In this document: positions 55,471 through 64,000 of the stretch, one piece after another
How the letters are laid out: each line of letters starts with the position of its first letter
Numbering within the stretch: the first letter of the stretch is position 1
Assembly: GCA_910588225.1 (NCBI GenBank)
Contig: CAJUQT010000005.1
Coordinates: 52,655-116,654 of the forward strand
Direction of reading: 5' to 3'
Length of the DNA stretch: 64,000 bases
DNA from: an uncultured Acetatifactor sp.
GTDB taxonomy: Bacteria > Bacillota > Clostridia > Lachnospirales > Lachnospiraceae
Position numbers and translations under genes: made by a program
Notes under the pieces: generated by a model
What the model was told of the DNA's origin: nothing
The model's database searches: none
Seen by the model: the letters and a program-made list of their open reading frames with translations, nothing else

Positions 55471-57645
55471 ATGGAGAAGAGAGAAAGCAGTAAATCGCAG
55501 GAAGCGAGAAAAAAGGTAATCTGTGACCTGGTGCATGACCCCATTTATGTTCCTATGAAGGAGAAGGAGCTGGCAATGTTCCTTCAGGTGGCAAAGGAGG
55601 ACAGGGAAGAACTTCGGGCTGTTCTGCGGGAGCTTCTGGCAGAGGGAAAGCTGATGCTGACCGGGGGCGGAAAATATGTGAAATCAAACGGCCGTCTGCT
55701 GACGGGGACCTTTGTCAGCAATGCCAAAGGCTTTGGCTTTGTGGAGATAGAGGGAAGAGAAGAGGATCTGTATATTCCGGAGGAGCAGACCGGAGGCGCA
55801 TTTCATAAGGATACGGTAGAGGTGGCATTGCTGCCCGGGAACGAGGGGAGGCGCCAGGAGGCAAAGGTGGTACGGATTATTGCCAGAGGGATGACGCAGG
55901 TGGTGGGAACCTATGACAGGGCCGGAGATCATTATGGTTTTGTGGTTCCTGACAATGCCAGGCTGCCTCAGGACATTTTTGTTCCGAAGGAGCGCTCCAA
56001 AGGGGCCGTGAGCGGGCATAAAGTGGTGGTGGAAATCACGGATTACGGCACGGACAGAAAGAGCCCGGAAGGAAAAGTGGTGGAGATTCTGGGGCATGTG
56101 GGTGATCCGGGGGTAGACATCATGTCCATTGTGAGGAATTATGAGCTGCCAATGGAATTTTCTGTGAAGATTATGAATCAGGTGGAGAGGGTGCCTCAGG
56201 AAGTATCCGAGGCGGACAGAGCCGGTCGCAGAGATCTGCGGGAGCTGGATATGGTTACCATTGACGGCGAGGATGCCAGGGATCTGGACGATGCGGTGAG
56301 TGTCAGCTTTGACGGAGAAAGGTATCATCTGGGAGTCCATATTGCGGATGTGACCAACTATGTCCAGGAGAATTCTGCTCTGGACAGGGAGGCGTTGAAC
56401 CGGGGGACCAGCGTGTATCTGGTAGACAGAGTGATTCCCATGCTGCCTCATGCCCTTTCCAATGGAATCTGTTCTCTGAATGCAGGTGTGGACAGACTCG
56501 CGTTAAGCTGTCTGATGACGGTGGAGCCCACCGGAGAAATTCTGGACTGTGAAATCTGTGAATCTGTGATCCGGGTGAATAAAAGGATGTCTTACACCGT
56601 GGTGAAAAGGCTGCTGGAGGAGGATTCTCTGACAGAGAAGGAGGAAGAATACAGACAGTATGCGGCGTTGCTGCCCATGTTTCGGCAGATGGAGAAGCTG
56701 GCGGAAATCCTGCGGGAGAAGCGGAGAAAACGAGGGTCCGTTGACTTTGATTTTCCGGAGTGCAAAATCATTCTGGACCAGGAGGGACATCCTGTGGAGA
56801 TTAAGCCCTATGAGCGCAATGTGGCTACGGACATCATTGAGGATTTCATGCTGGCGGCCAATGAAACCGTTGCACAGCATTTTTACTGGATGGAGCTTCC
56901 TTTTGTGTATCGTATTCATGATGTGCCGGACGGAGAGCGCATTCGGAAGCTGGCAGCCTTTATCAATAATTTCGGCTATTATATGAAGGCGGTGGGCCGT
57001 ACAGGGCAGAAGACTTCCAATGAGGAGGTCCACCCCAAGGAGATACAAAAGCTCCTGGCCAAAATCGCAGGGACTCCCGAGGAGCCCATGATCAGCAGAC
57101 TGGCCCTGCGCAGCATGCGGCAGGCAAAGTACAGTGTGGAATGCACAGGACATTTCGGACTGGCATGTCCGTACTACTGTCATTTTACGTCCCCCATTCG
57201 GCGATATCCGGATTTACAGATTCACAGAATTATCAAGGAACAGCTTCGGGGCAGACTGGGAGAGGAAAGAATCGCTCATTACAGGGAACTTCTGCCGGAA
57301 GTGGCAAAGCATGCTTCCGAGACGGAGCGCCGCGCCGATGAGGCCGAGCGGGAGACGGATAAGCTCAAGAAAGCAGAATATATGGAGGAACGGCTGGGCG
57401 AGATTTACGAAGGCGTTGTGTCCGGTATTACGGCCTGGGGAATTTATGTGGAATTGCCCAATACCGTGGAGGGACTGGTCCACGTTTCCAGACTTCCCGG
57501 AGACTACTTTTATTATAATGAGAGCAAGTGTGAGATGATCGGAGAGGCCACGGGCAGAAGCTACAGACTGGGAATGCCGGTAAAGGTATCCGTGAGAGCC
57601 GCGGACCGCTTCAGCCGCACCGTGGACTTTGATGTGGCTGAGTAA
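55471..57645 (+). CDS. rnr: Ribonuclease R
   Basis: A 724-residue 3'-5' exoribonuclease of the RNB family that degrades structured RNA and works with tmRNA in clearing defective messages. In order: an N-terminal winged-helix-like region (residues about 1-70), cold-shock domains (GTFVSNAKGFGFVEIEGREEDLYIP near residue 75), the RNB catalytic domain with the Asp cluster TIDGEDARDLDDAV near residue 265, and a C-terminal S1 domain (YEGVVSGITAWGIYVELPNTVEGLVHVS near residue 647). CAGGAGAG precedes the ATG. The next genes are smpB and ssrA. Confidence 0.96.
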   Translation: MEKRESSKSQEARKKVICDLVHDPIYVPMKEKELAMFLQVAKEDREELRAVLRELLAEGKLMLTGGGKYVKSNGRLLTGTFVSNAKGFGFVEIEGREEDLYIPEEQTGGAFHKDTVEVALLPGNEGRRQEAKVVRIIARGMTQVVGTYDRAGDHYGFVVPDNARLPQDIFVPKERSKGAVSGHKVVVEITDYGTDRKSPEGKVVEILGHVGDPGVDIMSIVRNYELPMEFSVKIMNQVERVPQEVSEADRAGRRDLRELDMVTIDGEDARDLDDAVSVSFDGERYHLGVHIADVTNYVQENSALDREALNRGTSVYLVDRVIPMLPHALSNGICSLNAGVDRLALSCLMTVEPTGEILDCEICESVIRVNKRMSYTVVKRLLEEDSLTEKEEEYRQYAALLPMFRQMEKLAEILREKRRKRGSVDFDFPECKIILDQEGHPVEIKPYERNVATDIIEDFMLAANETVAQHFYWMELPFVYRIHDVPDGERIRKLAAFINNFGYYMKAVGRTGQKTSNEEVHPKEIQKLLAKIAGTPEEPMISRLALRSMRQAKYSVECTGHFGLACPYYCHFTSPIRRYPDLQIHRIIKEQLRGRLGEERIAHYRELLPEVAKHASETERRADEAERETDKLKKAEYMEERLGEIYEGVVSGITAWGIYVELPNTVEGLVHVSRLPGDYFYYNESKCEMIGEATGRSYRLGMPVKVSVRAADRFSRTVDFDVAE

Positions 57646-57753
57646 CCGGGAATTTTTCCGGGGGATGCGGCACCGGGAGGCAGATGCGGAACTGGAAACA
57701 GAATCAGAGGGACAGTGTGTCCGCAGATGCGGAACTAAAATAAGAGGTGAGAG

Positions 57754-58230
57754 ATGGCACAGACAAAATCAAAAGAAGCGCAGAAGTTAATTGCCAACAA
57801 TAAAAAGGCATATCATGATTATTTTATAGACGAGACCTATGAAGCCGGAATAGCGCTGCACGGCACGGAAGTGAAATCCATGCGCATGGGAAAATGCAGT
57901 ATTAAGGAATCCTTTATCCGGATAGAAAACGGGGAGGTCTATGTCTATGGCATGCATGTCAGTCCTTACGAGAAAGGAAACATTTTCAATAAGGATCCCC
58001 TGCGTGTGAAAAAACTGCTGCTGCACAAATATGAAATCAACAAGCTGGCAGGCAAAGTGGCGGAAAAAGGCTATACGCTTGTTCCGCTGCAGGTTTACTT
58101 GAAAAACGGCAGGGTGAAGACGGAAATCGGACTTGCCAGGGGCAAAAAGCTGTATGACAAGCGTCAGGACATTGCCAGGAAGGACCAGAGAAGAGAGACA
58201 GAGAGAGAATTTAAAGTGAAAAATCTGTAG
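57754..58230 (+). CDS. smpB: SsrA-binding protein SmpB
   Basis: A 158-residue RNA-binding protein that delivers tmRNA to stalled ribosomes. Family motifs: NNKKAYHDYFIDETYEAGIALHGTEVKSMR near residue 15, CSIKESFIRIENGEVYVYGMHVSPYEKGN near residue 50, LVPLQVYLKNGRVKTEIGLARGKKLYDKR near residue 108. The basic C-terminal tail follows. AAGAGGTGAGAG precedes the ATG. ssrA begins fewer than 100 bases downstream with its own promoter. Confidence 0.97.
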   Translation: MAQTKSKEAQKLIANNKKAYHDYFIDETYEAGIALHGTEVKSMRMGKCSIKESFIRIENGEVYVYGMHVSPYEKGNIFNKDPLRVKKLLLHKYEINKLAGKVAEKGYTLVPLQVYLKNGRVKTEIGLARGKKLYDKRQDIARKDQRRETEREFKVKNL

Positions 58231-58234
58231 GATT

Positions 58235-58263
58235 TGTTGACAGCAGGAGCAAAAGCGAATATA
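58235..58263 (+). promoter_or_regulatory. ssrA promoter
   Basis: TTGACA at 58235-58240, a 17-base spacer, TATACT at 58258-58263. Predicted start near 58270, giving a leader of about 55 bases removed on maturation of tmRNA. Confidence 0.85.
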
Positions 58264-58324
58264 CTGAATACACAGGCGGGAAATTTGTTATACCGACTGC
58301 CGCACTTTGAAAAATAAAATATCA

Positions 58325-58706
58325 GGGGTAGTAAAGGTTTCGACAGGGGTCTTGCAGCTGGAGAAGCTATCCGTTGCGACACGTTAAACGCAAAATTAAA
58401 AATAAACGCTGAAGATAATTATCAGTACGCACTTGCAGCTTAATTGCTGCAGGTGACGCCGCCACAGGCGGCTTGTCCGCTCCGGGGCACTCACACGCCG
58501 GAATCCGGGCATCGACTATGTGAGAAACGACGCGCGCTAAGCTTTGCCCGCGCGGGCGTATGATGAAGCTACCGAGCGGGACAGATTGTTCGTTGTCTGT
58601 CCCGGGAGGGAACAGGCGGGAGAAAGTCCTGCCGGAATAACGGACTATGATAGTAGAAGGACAGGGAATGGGCTTTTGGACAGGGGTTCGACTCCCCTCT
58701 ACTCCA
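58325..58706 (+). ncRNA. ssrA: Transfer-messenger RNA
   Basis: About 382 bases. The 5' end GGGGTAG pairs with CTACTCC near the 3' end to form the tRNA-like acceptor stem, and the T-arm GGGGTTCGACTCCCC is at 58683-58697. The tag reading frame starts at the resume codon GCA near 58391 and encodes AKLKINAEDNYQYALAA followed by TAA. The YALAA end matches typical proteolysis tags. The rest contains pseudoknot-forming GC stems. CCA is not fully encoded. It lies directly after smpB with its own promoter, and a terminator at 58793-58825. Exact ends are set by pairing and could shift by a base or two. Confidence 0.95.
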
Positions 58707-58725
58707 CTTGAAAGGTAATGGGAAG

Positions 58726-58766
58726 AGTCGAACCCCTTGGGTTCAGACTCCCCTCTACTCCACTTT
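58726..58766 (+). repeat. Duplicated and inverted pieces of the ssrA 3' end
   Basis: At 58739-58765 there is a near-copy of the tmRNA 3' terminus (GGGTTC, one extra A, then GACTCCCCTCTACTCCACTT), matching 58684-58709. Just before it, 58726-58736 is the reverse complement of the T-arm start (GAGTCGAACCC). tmRNA 3' ends are frequent attachment sites for integrases; a direct copy downstream is what an integration or excision leaves behind. Confidence 0.75.
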
Positions 58767-58792
58767 GTTTTATGCTTTCGTAACAAACTTTT

Positions 58793-58825
58793 GAGAATGC
58801 GGCATTTTAGCATTCTTTTCTTTTT
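58793..58825 (+). terminator. Terminator downstream of ssrA
   Basis: AGAATGC and GCATTCT form a 7-bp stem around a 9-base loop, followed by a T-rich tract (TTTCTTTTT). Confidence 0.8.
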
Positions 58826-58849
58826 AGCAGAAAGCATGGAGGACTGAAA

Positions 58850-59284
58850 ATGAATACATTGAGAAGACAAGAGTGTTATACTGTTGAGGATATTTATAAC
58901 TTACCGGAGGGAGAGCGGGCGGAATTAATTGACGGTCAGATTTTTTATATGGCAGCTCCGGGAACGATACACCAAAGACTGGTGCACTTTTTTGACCGGA
59001 CAATCGGTAATAATATTCAGAGTCGGAATGGCGGCTGCGAAGTGTTTCCTTCTCCCTTTGCAGTTTTTTAAATGCAGATGACAGAAATTATGCGGAACCG
59101 GATATCAGTGTCGTCTGTGACAGAGATAAACTGGATGACAGAGGATGTAACGGCGCGCCTGACTGGATCATAGAAATCGTGTCACCTTCCAGCCGGTTAA
59201 TGGACTATTATAAAAGCTTTTTAAATATCGTGCGGCGGGAGTGAGAGAATAGTGGATAGTAGATCCTGAGCAGGAAATAGACTA
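58850..59284 (+). pseudogene. Uma2-family (DUF820) restriction-endonuclease-like gene, decayed
   Basis: The first 73 codons (YTVEDIYNLPEGERAELIDGQIFYMAAPGTIHQ) match the start of Uma2/DUF820 proteins, a PD-(D/E)XK-type nuclease-like family. The frame ends in a run of six T's near 59064; one extra T would restore FAVFLNADD and continue with EPDISVVCDRDKLDDRGCNGAPDWIIEIVSPS, the catalytic core of the family. A second one-base loss lies near 59214, and a TAG replaces the expected Tyr codon shortly after (AGVRE-stop-WIVDPEQE). Three separate lesions show it is non-functional. Confidence 0.85.
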
Positions 59285-59308
59285 AGGACGTTTTGAGGAG
59301 GATTGCAA

Positions 59309-59878
59309 ATGAACTCTGACACATCATCGCTGTCTGTGGGCGGATATCTTTTCTATACGGAAAAAGATGCACAGCTTGCAAGGGCGGAATTGAAGAAAAT
59401 AGAATATCTGGAAGCGCGTATCGACTATTCTTCCCCGGAAAGCATACGTTATATTTACGATCAGACTATTCGGGAGAGGCTTTTCAAAACGCCTGTAGGC
59501 TGGAGGTACCTGGAGAAGCTGCATGACTTTTTGTTGTCTCAGCCGGAGATTGCTCCGGAGAGCGTGACGGATATTTCACTGTATCTGACTTTTGACGGAG
59601 AAGTTAGAGAACAGGTGAATCCTGCAAGGGAAAGGGTTATCCCGTCTAAAAAAAGGGACAGGGATAAAGAAAAGGAGCGTTTTCTTCTCTCTGTTATTTT
59701 GAATGTATTGCTGGCGGCAGCCATAGTCTGTATGTTTTTTATTTCTTTTTTCAGCGAGAATCCCAATGTTATTAATTATGAGAGAGCGCTTGCAGGGAAA
59801 TATGCCGCCTGGGAACAGGAACTTACCGAGAGAGAACAGGCCATAAGAGAAAAAGAGCTGGAGCTTAAAATAAACTGA
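59309..59878 (+). CDS. Unknown protein with single C-terminal membrane helix
   Basis: A 189-residue protein. A soluble N-terminal part (YLFYTEKDAQLARAELKKIEYLEARIDY) is followed by a basic linker (SKKRDRDKEKER), one membrane helix (about residues 127-149, LLSVILNVLLAAAIVCMFFISFF) and a charged helical tail (EQELTEREQAIREKELELK) likely to form a coiled coil. No family recognised. GAGGAGG precedes the ATG. Confidence 0.75.
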   Translation: MNSDTSSLSVGGYLFYTEKDAQLARAELKKIEYLEARIDYSSPESIRYIYDQTIRERLFKTPVGWRYLEKLHDFLLSQPEIAPESVTDISLYLTFDGEVREQVNPARERVIPSKKRDRDKEKERFLLSVILNVLLAAAIVCMFFISFFSENPNVINYERALAGKYAAWEQELTEREQAIREKELELKIN

Positions 59879-60067
59879 AAGCCGAAAAGATTTTTCACAA
59901 AAATGACATATTTTTACAGTATACTTCTTCTGTAAACATGACGCCGCTGTTAGGAAAGTTCTATTGGATTTTGCAGTCAAAATGGGCTTATCTGCTTTTT
60001 CAGGATAGTGTAGTGAACTGACGAAAAGGCTGGAATGCAGTGCGGGAAAGGAAAGGGCATTTGAATA

Positions 60068-60748
60068 ATGGGCAGATTGAAGATACTGGTTGTAGACGAT
60101 GAGAGCAGAATGCGTAAGCTGGTGAGGGATTTCCTGGTAAAAAGCGATTACGAAGTACTGGAGGCCGGAGATGGGGAAGAAGCGTTGGACATTTTTTTCG
60201 CACACAAGGATATTGCGCTGGTTGCCCTGGATGTAATGATGCCGAAAATGGACGGCTGGCAGGTGTGCAGAGAGATACGTGCCTATTCTCAGATCCCGAT
60301 TATCATGCTGACGGCGAGAGGGGATGAGAAGGATGAACTTCAGGGTTTTCGACTGGGGGTGGACGAATACATTACGAAACCTTTCAGTCCCAAAATTCTT
60401 GTGGCGCGGATAGAAGCCATACTTCGCCGTTCCGGACAAAAAAGCGTATCTGGAGAAGAAGTGTTGGACTGTGGCGGTATCCGGCTGGACAAGACGGCAC
60501 ATCAGGTGTTGATTGACGGTGAACCGGTAGAACTGAGCTACAAGGAATTTGAGCTGCTGGCCTATTTTATGGAGAATAAAGGAATTGCATTGTCAAGGGA
60601 GAAAATACTGAACAATGTCTGGAATTATGACTATTTTGGAGATGCACGTACAATAGATACACATGTGAAGAAGCTGCGCAGTAAGATGGGCGCAAGAGGC
60701 GAACTGATCAGGACTATATGGGGTATGGGTTACAAGCTGGAGGCATAA
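60068..60748 (+). CDS. OmpR/PhoB-family response regulator
   Basis: A 226-residue regulator: receiver domain with DDE near residue 10, phospho-acceptor Asp in VALDVMMPKMDG near residue 54, and Lys in ITKPFSP near residue 105; then a winged-helix DNA-binding domain (LSYKEFELLAYFMENKGIALSREKILNNVWNYDY, then DTHVKKLRSKMG). The sensor kinase follows 2 bases after the stop, so the two form one operon. The stimulus and targets are unknown. Confidence 0.95.
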   Translation: MGRLKILVVDDESRMRKLVRDFLVKSDYEVLEAGDGEEALDIFFAHKDIALVALDVMMPKMDGWQVCREIRAYSQIPIIMLTARGDEKDELQGFRLGVDEYITKPFSPKILVARIEAILRRSGQKSVSGEEVLDCGGIRLDKTAHQVLIDGEPVELSYKEFELLAYFMENKGIALSREKILNNVWNYDYFGDARTIDTHVKKLRSKMGARGELIRTIWGMGYKLEA

Positions 60749-60750
60749 GG

Positions 60751-62211
60751 ATGAGACATTCCATCAGAAGACAGTTCTCTCTGATTTTTATCGGCCTGAT
60801 GGCCGGTACTATTTTTCTGTGTTGGTTTATGAATATTATGTTTCTGGAGCAATTCTATATCCGAAGTAAGACAGAGGTTATCTTCGAGGCTTATCAGTCT
60901 ATCCAACAGGCGGCCAACAGTGACACTTACAGTACGGAAGAATTCCGACAGGAGCTGAATGAAGTCTGCGGTGTGTACAATATTACCATTTATGTGATGG
61001 ATGTCTATTCCAACGTAAAATATGCTTCCGAAAACGGGGGAACGGAGCTGGAACGGAGGCTGATGTCATATCTTTTCGGTTTTTTCCCCGATGTGATAGA
61101 TATCATCAGAGAAGAGGAAGGCTATCGGATACAAAAAGTACTGACAGGGGACAAGGAATATCTGGAAATGTTTGGCAGGCTCAGCTCCGGAATTTCCTTT
61201 ATCATGCGGACACCTGTGGAGAGTATCCGGGAGAGCGTGAAGGTGGCAAATCACTTTCTGGCCTATATCGGTGTGGCGGCCACAATGGCAGGCGGTGTTA
61301 TTATATGGCTTGTGTCCAGAAAGATTACGAAACCGATTCTGGAGCTGAATCATATTTCGGAGAAGATGGTACATCTTGATTTTGAAGCGAAGTACAATGG
61401 TTCCGCCCACAATGAGATAGACTTGCTGGGGGAAAATATCAATAAACTTTCCCTGTCTTTAGAGAAGTCCATATCCGAACTGAAGACGGCAAACAATGAA
61501 CTGCAGACTGACATCAAGAAAAAAGAAAAAATTGACGAGATGCGCAAGGAGTTTCTTGCTAATGTGTCTCATGAGCTGAAGACGCCCATAGCGCTGATTC
61601 AGGGGTATGCGGAAGGGCTTTCGGAAGGGATTAATGAGGATCCCGAGAGCAGGGACTTTTACTGTGAAGTCATTATGGACGAAGCCGGGAAAATGAATAA
61701 TATGGTACAGAAGCTTCTGACGTTGAATCAGCTGGAATTCGGCAATGATGTGGTAGCCATGGAACGCTTCGACATTGCCGCACTGGTGAGGAATTATATT
61801 CAGTCCGCAGCCATATTGACGAAGCAGAATGGCATAGAAGTATATATGGAAGAGTATCCGCCCGTTTTTGTATGGGGAGATCCGGATAAGGTTCAGGAAG
61901 TTTTTACAAATTATTTTTCCAATGCGGTGCATCATTGCAGCGGGAAGAAAATCATTGTAGTTACATTGGAACAGAAGGAGGCACTGGTACGCACAGGTGT
62001 GTTCAATACAGGAGAAACAATTCCGAAGGAAGCACTGCCGCGCCTGTGGGAGAAGTTCTATAAAGTGGATAAAGCCCGTACCCGGGAGTATGGAGGAAGC
62101 GGTGTGGGATTGTCCATAGTAAAGGCGATTATGGATTCCATGAACCGGCAATACGGTGTTGAAAATTATAATAACGGTGTGTTGTTCTGGTTCGAACTGG
62201 AAAAGGGGTAG
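60751..62211 (+). CDS. Sensor histidine kinase with HAMP domain
   Basis: A 486-residue membrane kinase. Helices at about residues 9-32 and 168-188 enclose an extracellular sensor region of about 135 residues. HAMP (RKITKPILELNHISEKMVHLDF) leads to the dimerisation/phospho-acceptor domain (FLANVSHELKTPIALIQGYAEGL, His near residue 276) and the ATPase domain (N-box NYFSNAVHHC, G-box YGGSGVGLSIVKAIMD). ATG 60751 follows GGAGGCATAAGG and is preferred over the upstream open frame, which overlaps the regulator gene. Confidence 0.95.
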   Translation: MRHSIRRQFSLIFIGLMAGTIFLCWFMNIMFLEQFYIRSKTEVIFEAYQSIQQAANSDTYSTEEFRQELNEVCGVYNITIYVMDVYSNVKYASENGGTELERRLMSYLFGFFPDVIDIIREEEGYRIQKVLTGDKEYLEMFGRLSSGISFIMRTPVESIRESVKVANHFLAYIGVAATMAGGVIIWLVSRKITKPILELNHISEKMVHLDFEAKYNGSAHNEIDLLGENINKLSLSLEKSISELKTANNELQTDIKKKEKIDEMRKEFLANVSHELKTPIALIQGYAEGLSEGINEDPESRDFYCEVIMDEAGKMNNMVQKLLTLNQLEFGNDVVAMERFDIAALVRNYIQSAAILTKQNGIEVYMEEYPPVFVWGDPDKVQEVFTNYFSNAVHHCSGKKIIVVTLEQKEALVRTGVFNTGETIPKEALPRLWEKFYKVDKARTREYGGSGVGLSIVKAIMDSMNRQYGVENYNNGVLFWFELEKG

Positions 62212-62281
62212 AGAATGCGCGAAAGGCTGACCGAAGAGAATGGTGAGTCTGCCTGCGCGTTGGGAAGGACAGGTGGAAAGA

Positions 62282-63601
62282 ATGCAAAAGACACTGTATG
62301 CAACGGGGATGGGGGAAAGTAATGAGGCAAAAGTACTGCTGGTGGGGCTTGACACCGGGGAAGATTCAGAATTCGAACATTCCATGGAGGAATTGAAAAG
62401 TCTGGCGGAAGCGGCCTGCAAAAAAGTGATGGGAATCATTATCCAGCATATGGGAAAGGTGAATCAGACCTTTTATATCGGTTCCGGAAAAGTGGAAGAG
62501 GTGCGGGAATATGCGGCACAGTGTGGGGCCGAAGAAGTGGTTTTCGACAATGCGCTTTCTCCGGGACAGGTGCGGAATCTGGGGCGGGAGCTGAAGCTTC
62601 CGGTGTCGGACAGAACAAATCTGATTCTGGATATATTCGCACTTCGAGCCAGAACCAGAGAAGCGAGGCTGCAGGTGGAGACAGCCAGATTACAGTATAT
62701 CCTGCCCAGACTGGTGGGAATGCGCGAGAATTTAAGTCGCCAGGGCGGCGTGAGCGGCAGCATGAGCAGCAAGGGTGCCGGAGAGACGAAGCTGGAGCTG
62801 GACAGGCGAAAAATAGAGCACCGTATCAGTGAGTTAAAAAAAGAACTGGAGGAAATTTCAAGGACACGGGAAATTATGCGTAAGAAACGCAGCCGGTCGA
62901 GGATCCCCAAAGTGGCATTGGTGGGATATACGAATGCGGGGAAATCAACCATAATGAATCAGCTGGTTAACAGGTATGGCGGGAGCCGGGATAAGACCAT
63001 ACTGGAAAAGGATATGCTGTTTGCCACTCTTGATACTAATGTGAGATATATCTGTGCGGAAGGGGAGGGAAAGCAGGGAGAAAACAAACCGTTTTTTCTG
63101 GCAGATACGGTTGGATTTATCAATAATCTGCCCCATGACCTGGTGAAAGCGTTCCGCTCTACATTGGAAGAAATCAGATATGCGGATTTGTTGATTCATG
63201 TAGTGGATTTTTCCGACGAACATTACAGGCAGCAGTTGAAGGTTACGGACGAAACCCTGGAAGAACTGGGAGCAGGGGGGATCCCGCGTATTATTGTCTA
63301 TAATAAGGCTGATAAAAGCGAACTGGAAGAAATTCCCAGAAGAGGAGACAGACAGCTTTACATGGCGGCTTCTCTGGGATGCGGAACAGAGGAACTTGTG
63401 GAGATGATAGAAGAGTGCGTTTATGCCGACAGAGTAGAGGCAGAGATACTTCTTCCCTATGATAAAGGAAATATTGTTTCTTATTTTATGGATAATGCCA
63501 CTGTACTGGAACAGGAGTACAGAGAAGAGGGCGTGCGGCTCAGAGTGAGCTGCCATAAAAATGATGCGGACAAATATTGTGAATATTGTGCTTGTCTGTA
63601 G
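62282..63601 (+). CDS. hflX: GTPase HflX
   Basis: A 439-residue ribosome-associated GTPase. The HflX-specific N-terminal domain (GKVNQTFYIGSGKVEEVREY near residue 58, VVFDNALSPGQVRNL) is followed by a helical linker with the glycine-rich ENLSRQGGVSGSMSSKGAGETKLE loop, the GTPase domain (G1 GYTNAGKST near residue 215, G3 DTVGF near residue 274, G4 NKAD near residue 341) and a C-terminal domain. It rescues or splits stalled ribosomes under stress, which fits the neighbourhood of ssrA and smpB. ATG 62282 follows AGGTGGAAAG. Confidence 0.96.
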   Translation: MQKTLYATGMGESNEAKVLLVGLDTGEDSEFEHSMEELKSLAEAACKKVMGIIIQHMGKVNQTFYIGSGKVEEVREYAAQCGAEEVVFDNALSPGQVRNLGRELKLPVSDRTNLILDIFALRARTREARLQVETARLQYILPRLVGMRENLSRQGGVSGSMSSKGAGETKLELDRRKIEHRISELKKELEEISRTREIMRKKRSRSRIPKVALVGYTNAGKSTIMNQLVNRYGGSRDKTILEKDMLFATLDTNVRYICAEGEGKQGENKPFFLADTVGFINNLPHDLVKAFRSTLEEIRYADLLIHVVDFSDEHYRQQLKVTDETLEELGAGGIPRIIVYNKADKSELEEIPRRGDRQLYMAASLGCGTEELVEMIEECVYADRVEAEILLPYDKGNIVSYFMDNATVLEQEYREEGVRLRVSCHKNDADKYCEYCACL

Positions 63602-63661
63602 GATAAATGTGTTGTATGATAAAGAAAGAATACATTTGTATAGAGAAAGGTATGATTATTA

Positions 63662-64000
63662 ATGAGACGTGGAAGAGGACTGACTGTATTATTGACTGTG
63701 GCAGCGCTGGCGCTGGGACTGACAGGATGCGGAGAGAACCAGATTCCGGATCTGACGGACGAGGAGATACAGGCAGTAGGTGAATATGTTGCGATTACAC
63801 TGATGAAATATGATATCAATCATCAAAGCAGACTGATGGAGCTGACGGCTCCGGAGGTAATTCCGGAAGTGCCGGTTCAGGGACAGGAGGAAAAACCTTC
63901 GGGAATGGGGCCGGTAGATGACACTCCTGTTGTGGATTCTTCTGGAACTGCCGCACCTGGAAATACTTCTTTTTCCCTGGAAGAGGTAATAGGGCTTCCG
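63662..64000 (+). CDS. Lipoprotein of unknown function, cut by the window end
   Basis: At least 113 codons. A basic start (MRRGRGLTVLLTV) and hydrophobic core end in a lipobox (LTGC near residue 23), then a helical segment (LTDEEIQAVGEYVAITLMKY) and a Pro/Glu-rich linker. The frame is open to the last base. Families with this start often carry a C-terminal domain beyond the window. The ribosome binding site is weak (GAAAGG, long spacing). Confidence 0.75.
   Translation, partial: MRRGRGLTVLLTVAALALGLTGCGENQIPDLTDEEIQAVGEYVAITLMKYDINHQSRLMELTAPEVIPEVPVQGQEEKPSGMGPVDDTPVVDSSGTAAPGNTSFSLEEVIGLP

Overview
The window looks like a chromosome segment of a Clostridia/Lachnospiraceae-type Firmicute, probably gut-associated. 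The reasons are: strong AGGAGG ribosome binding sites, TTGACA/TATAAT promoters, many short serine/glutamate-rich lipoproteins ending in L-x-A-C, YesM/YesN plus LplABC-type sugar import, and the Firmicute gene order gpmI ... eno ... secG-rnr-smpB-ssrA. Genus cannot be fixed from sequence alone. No CRISPR array, tRNA, rRNA or intact insertion sequence was seen.

Layout. 1-1157: gene-free, with 42-bp tandem repeats and a composite long-hairpin element. 1158-6131: an ABC ATPase, a giant FtsX-type permease with a coiled-coil insert, and a PHP-domain protein. 6342-16321: an unusual cluster of two propeller-bearing solute-binding lipoproteins, two sugar-type permeases, an HlyD-like adaptor and a MacB-core-like membrane protein. 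16600-18263 (minus strand): a YgjP-like metallopeptidase and a cation diffusion facilitator. 18264-19441: a second copy of the composite hairpin element, inverted relative to the first, then the gpmI promoter. 19442-21605: gpmI and a small zinc-ribbon membrane protein. 21657-31779: a carbohydrate utilisation locus (YesN/YesM regulators, LplB/YtcP permeases, binding lipoprotein, GH95 glycosidase). 31998-34498: a ferredoxin-domain aldo/keto reductase and enolase. 34658-36363: a graveyard of three broken genes. 36358-54857: two paralogous oligopeptide-type ABC operons pointing away from each other with a tyrosine recombinase gene between them. 55050-58706: secG, rnr, smpB and ssrA (tmRNA). 58739-59284: a duplicated ssrA 3' end and a decayed Uma2 gene. 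59309-64000: a small membrane protein, an OmpR-type two-component system, hflX and the start of a lipoprotein gene.

How it fits together. gpmI, eno, secG, rnr, smpB and ssrA are all on the plus strand and look like a conserved backbone interrupted by two accessory blocks. The most unusual biology is in the transporters. Both oligopeptide-type operons encode an OppC-like permease with an RCC1-type beta-propeller inserted in its first extracytoplasmic loop, an OppF-like ATPase with a roughly 180-residue coiled-coil insert, and a tiny membrane protein at the 3' end. The 6342-16321 cluster also joins propeller-like domains to ABC binding proteins and mixes importer permeases with exporter-type adaptor parts. 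Extracytoplasmic propellers grafted onto ABC importers are the recurring theme of this window.
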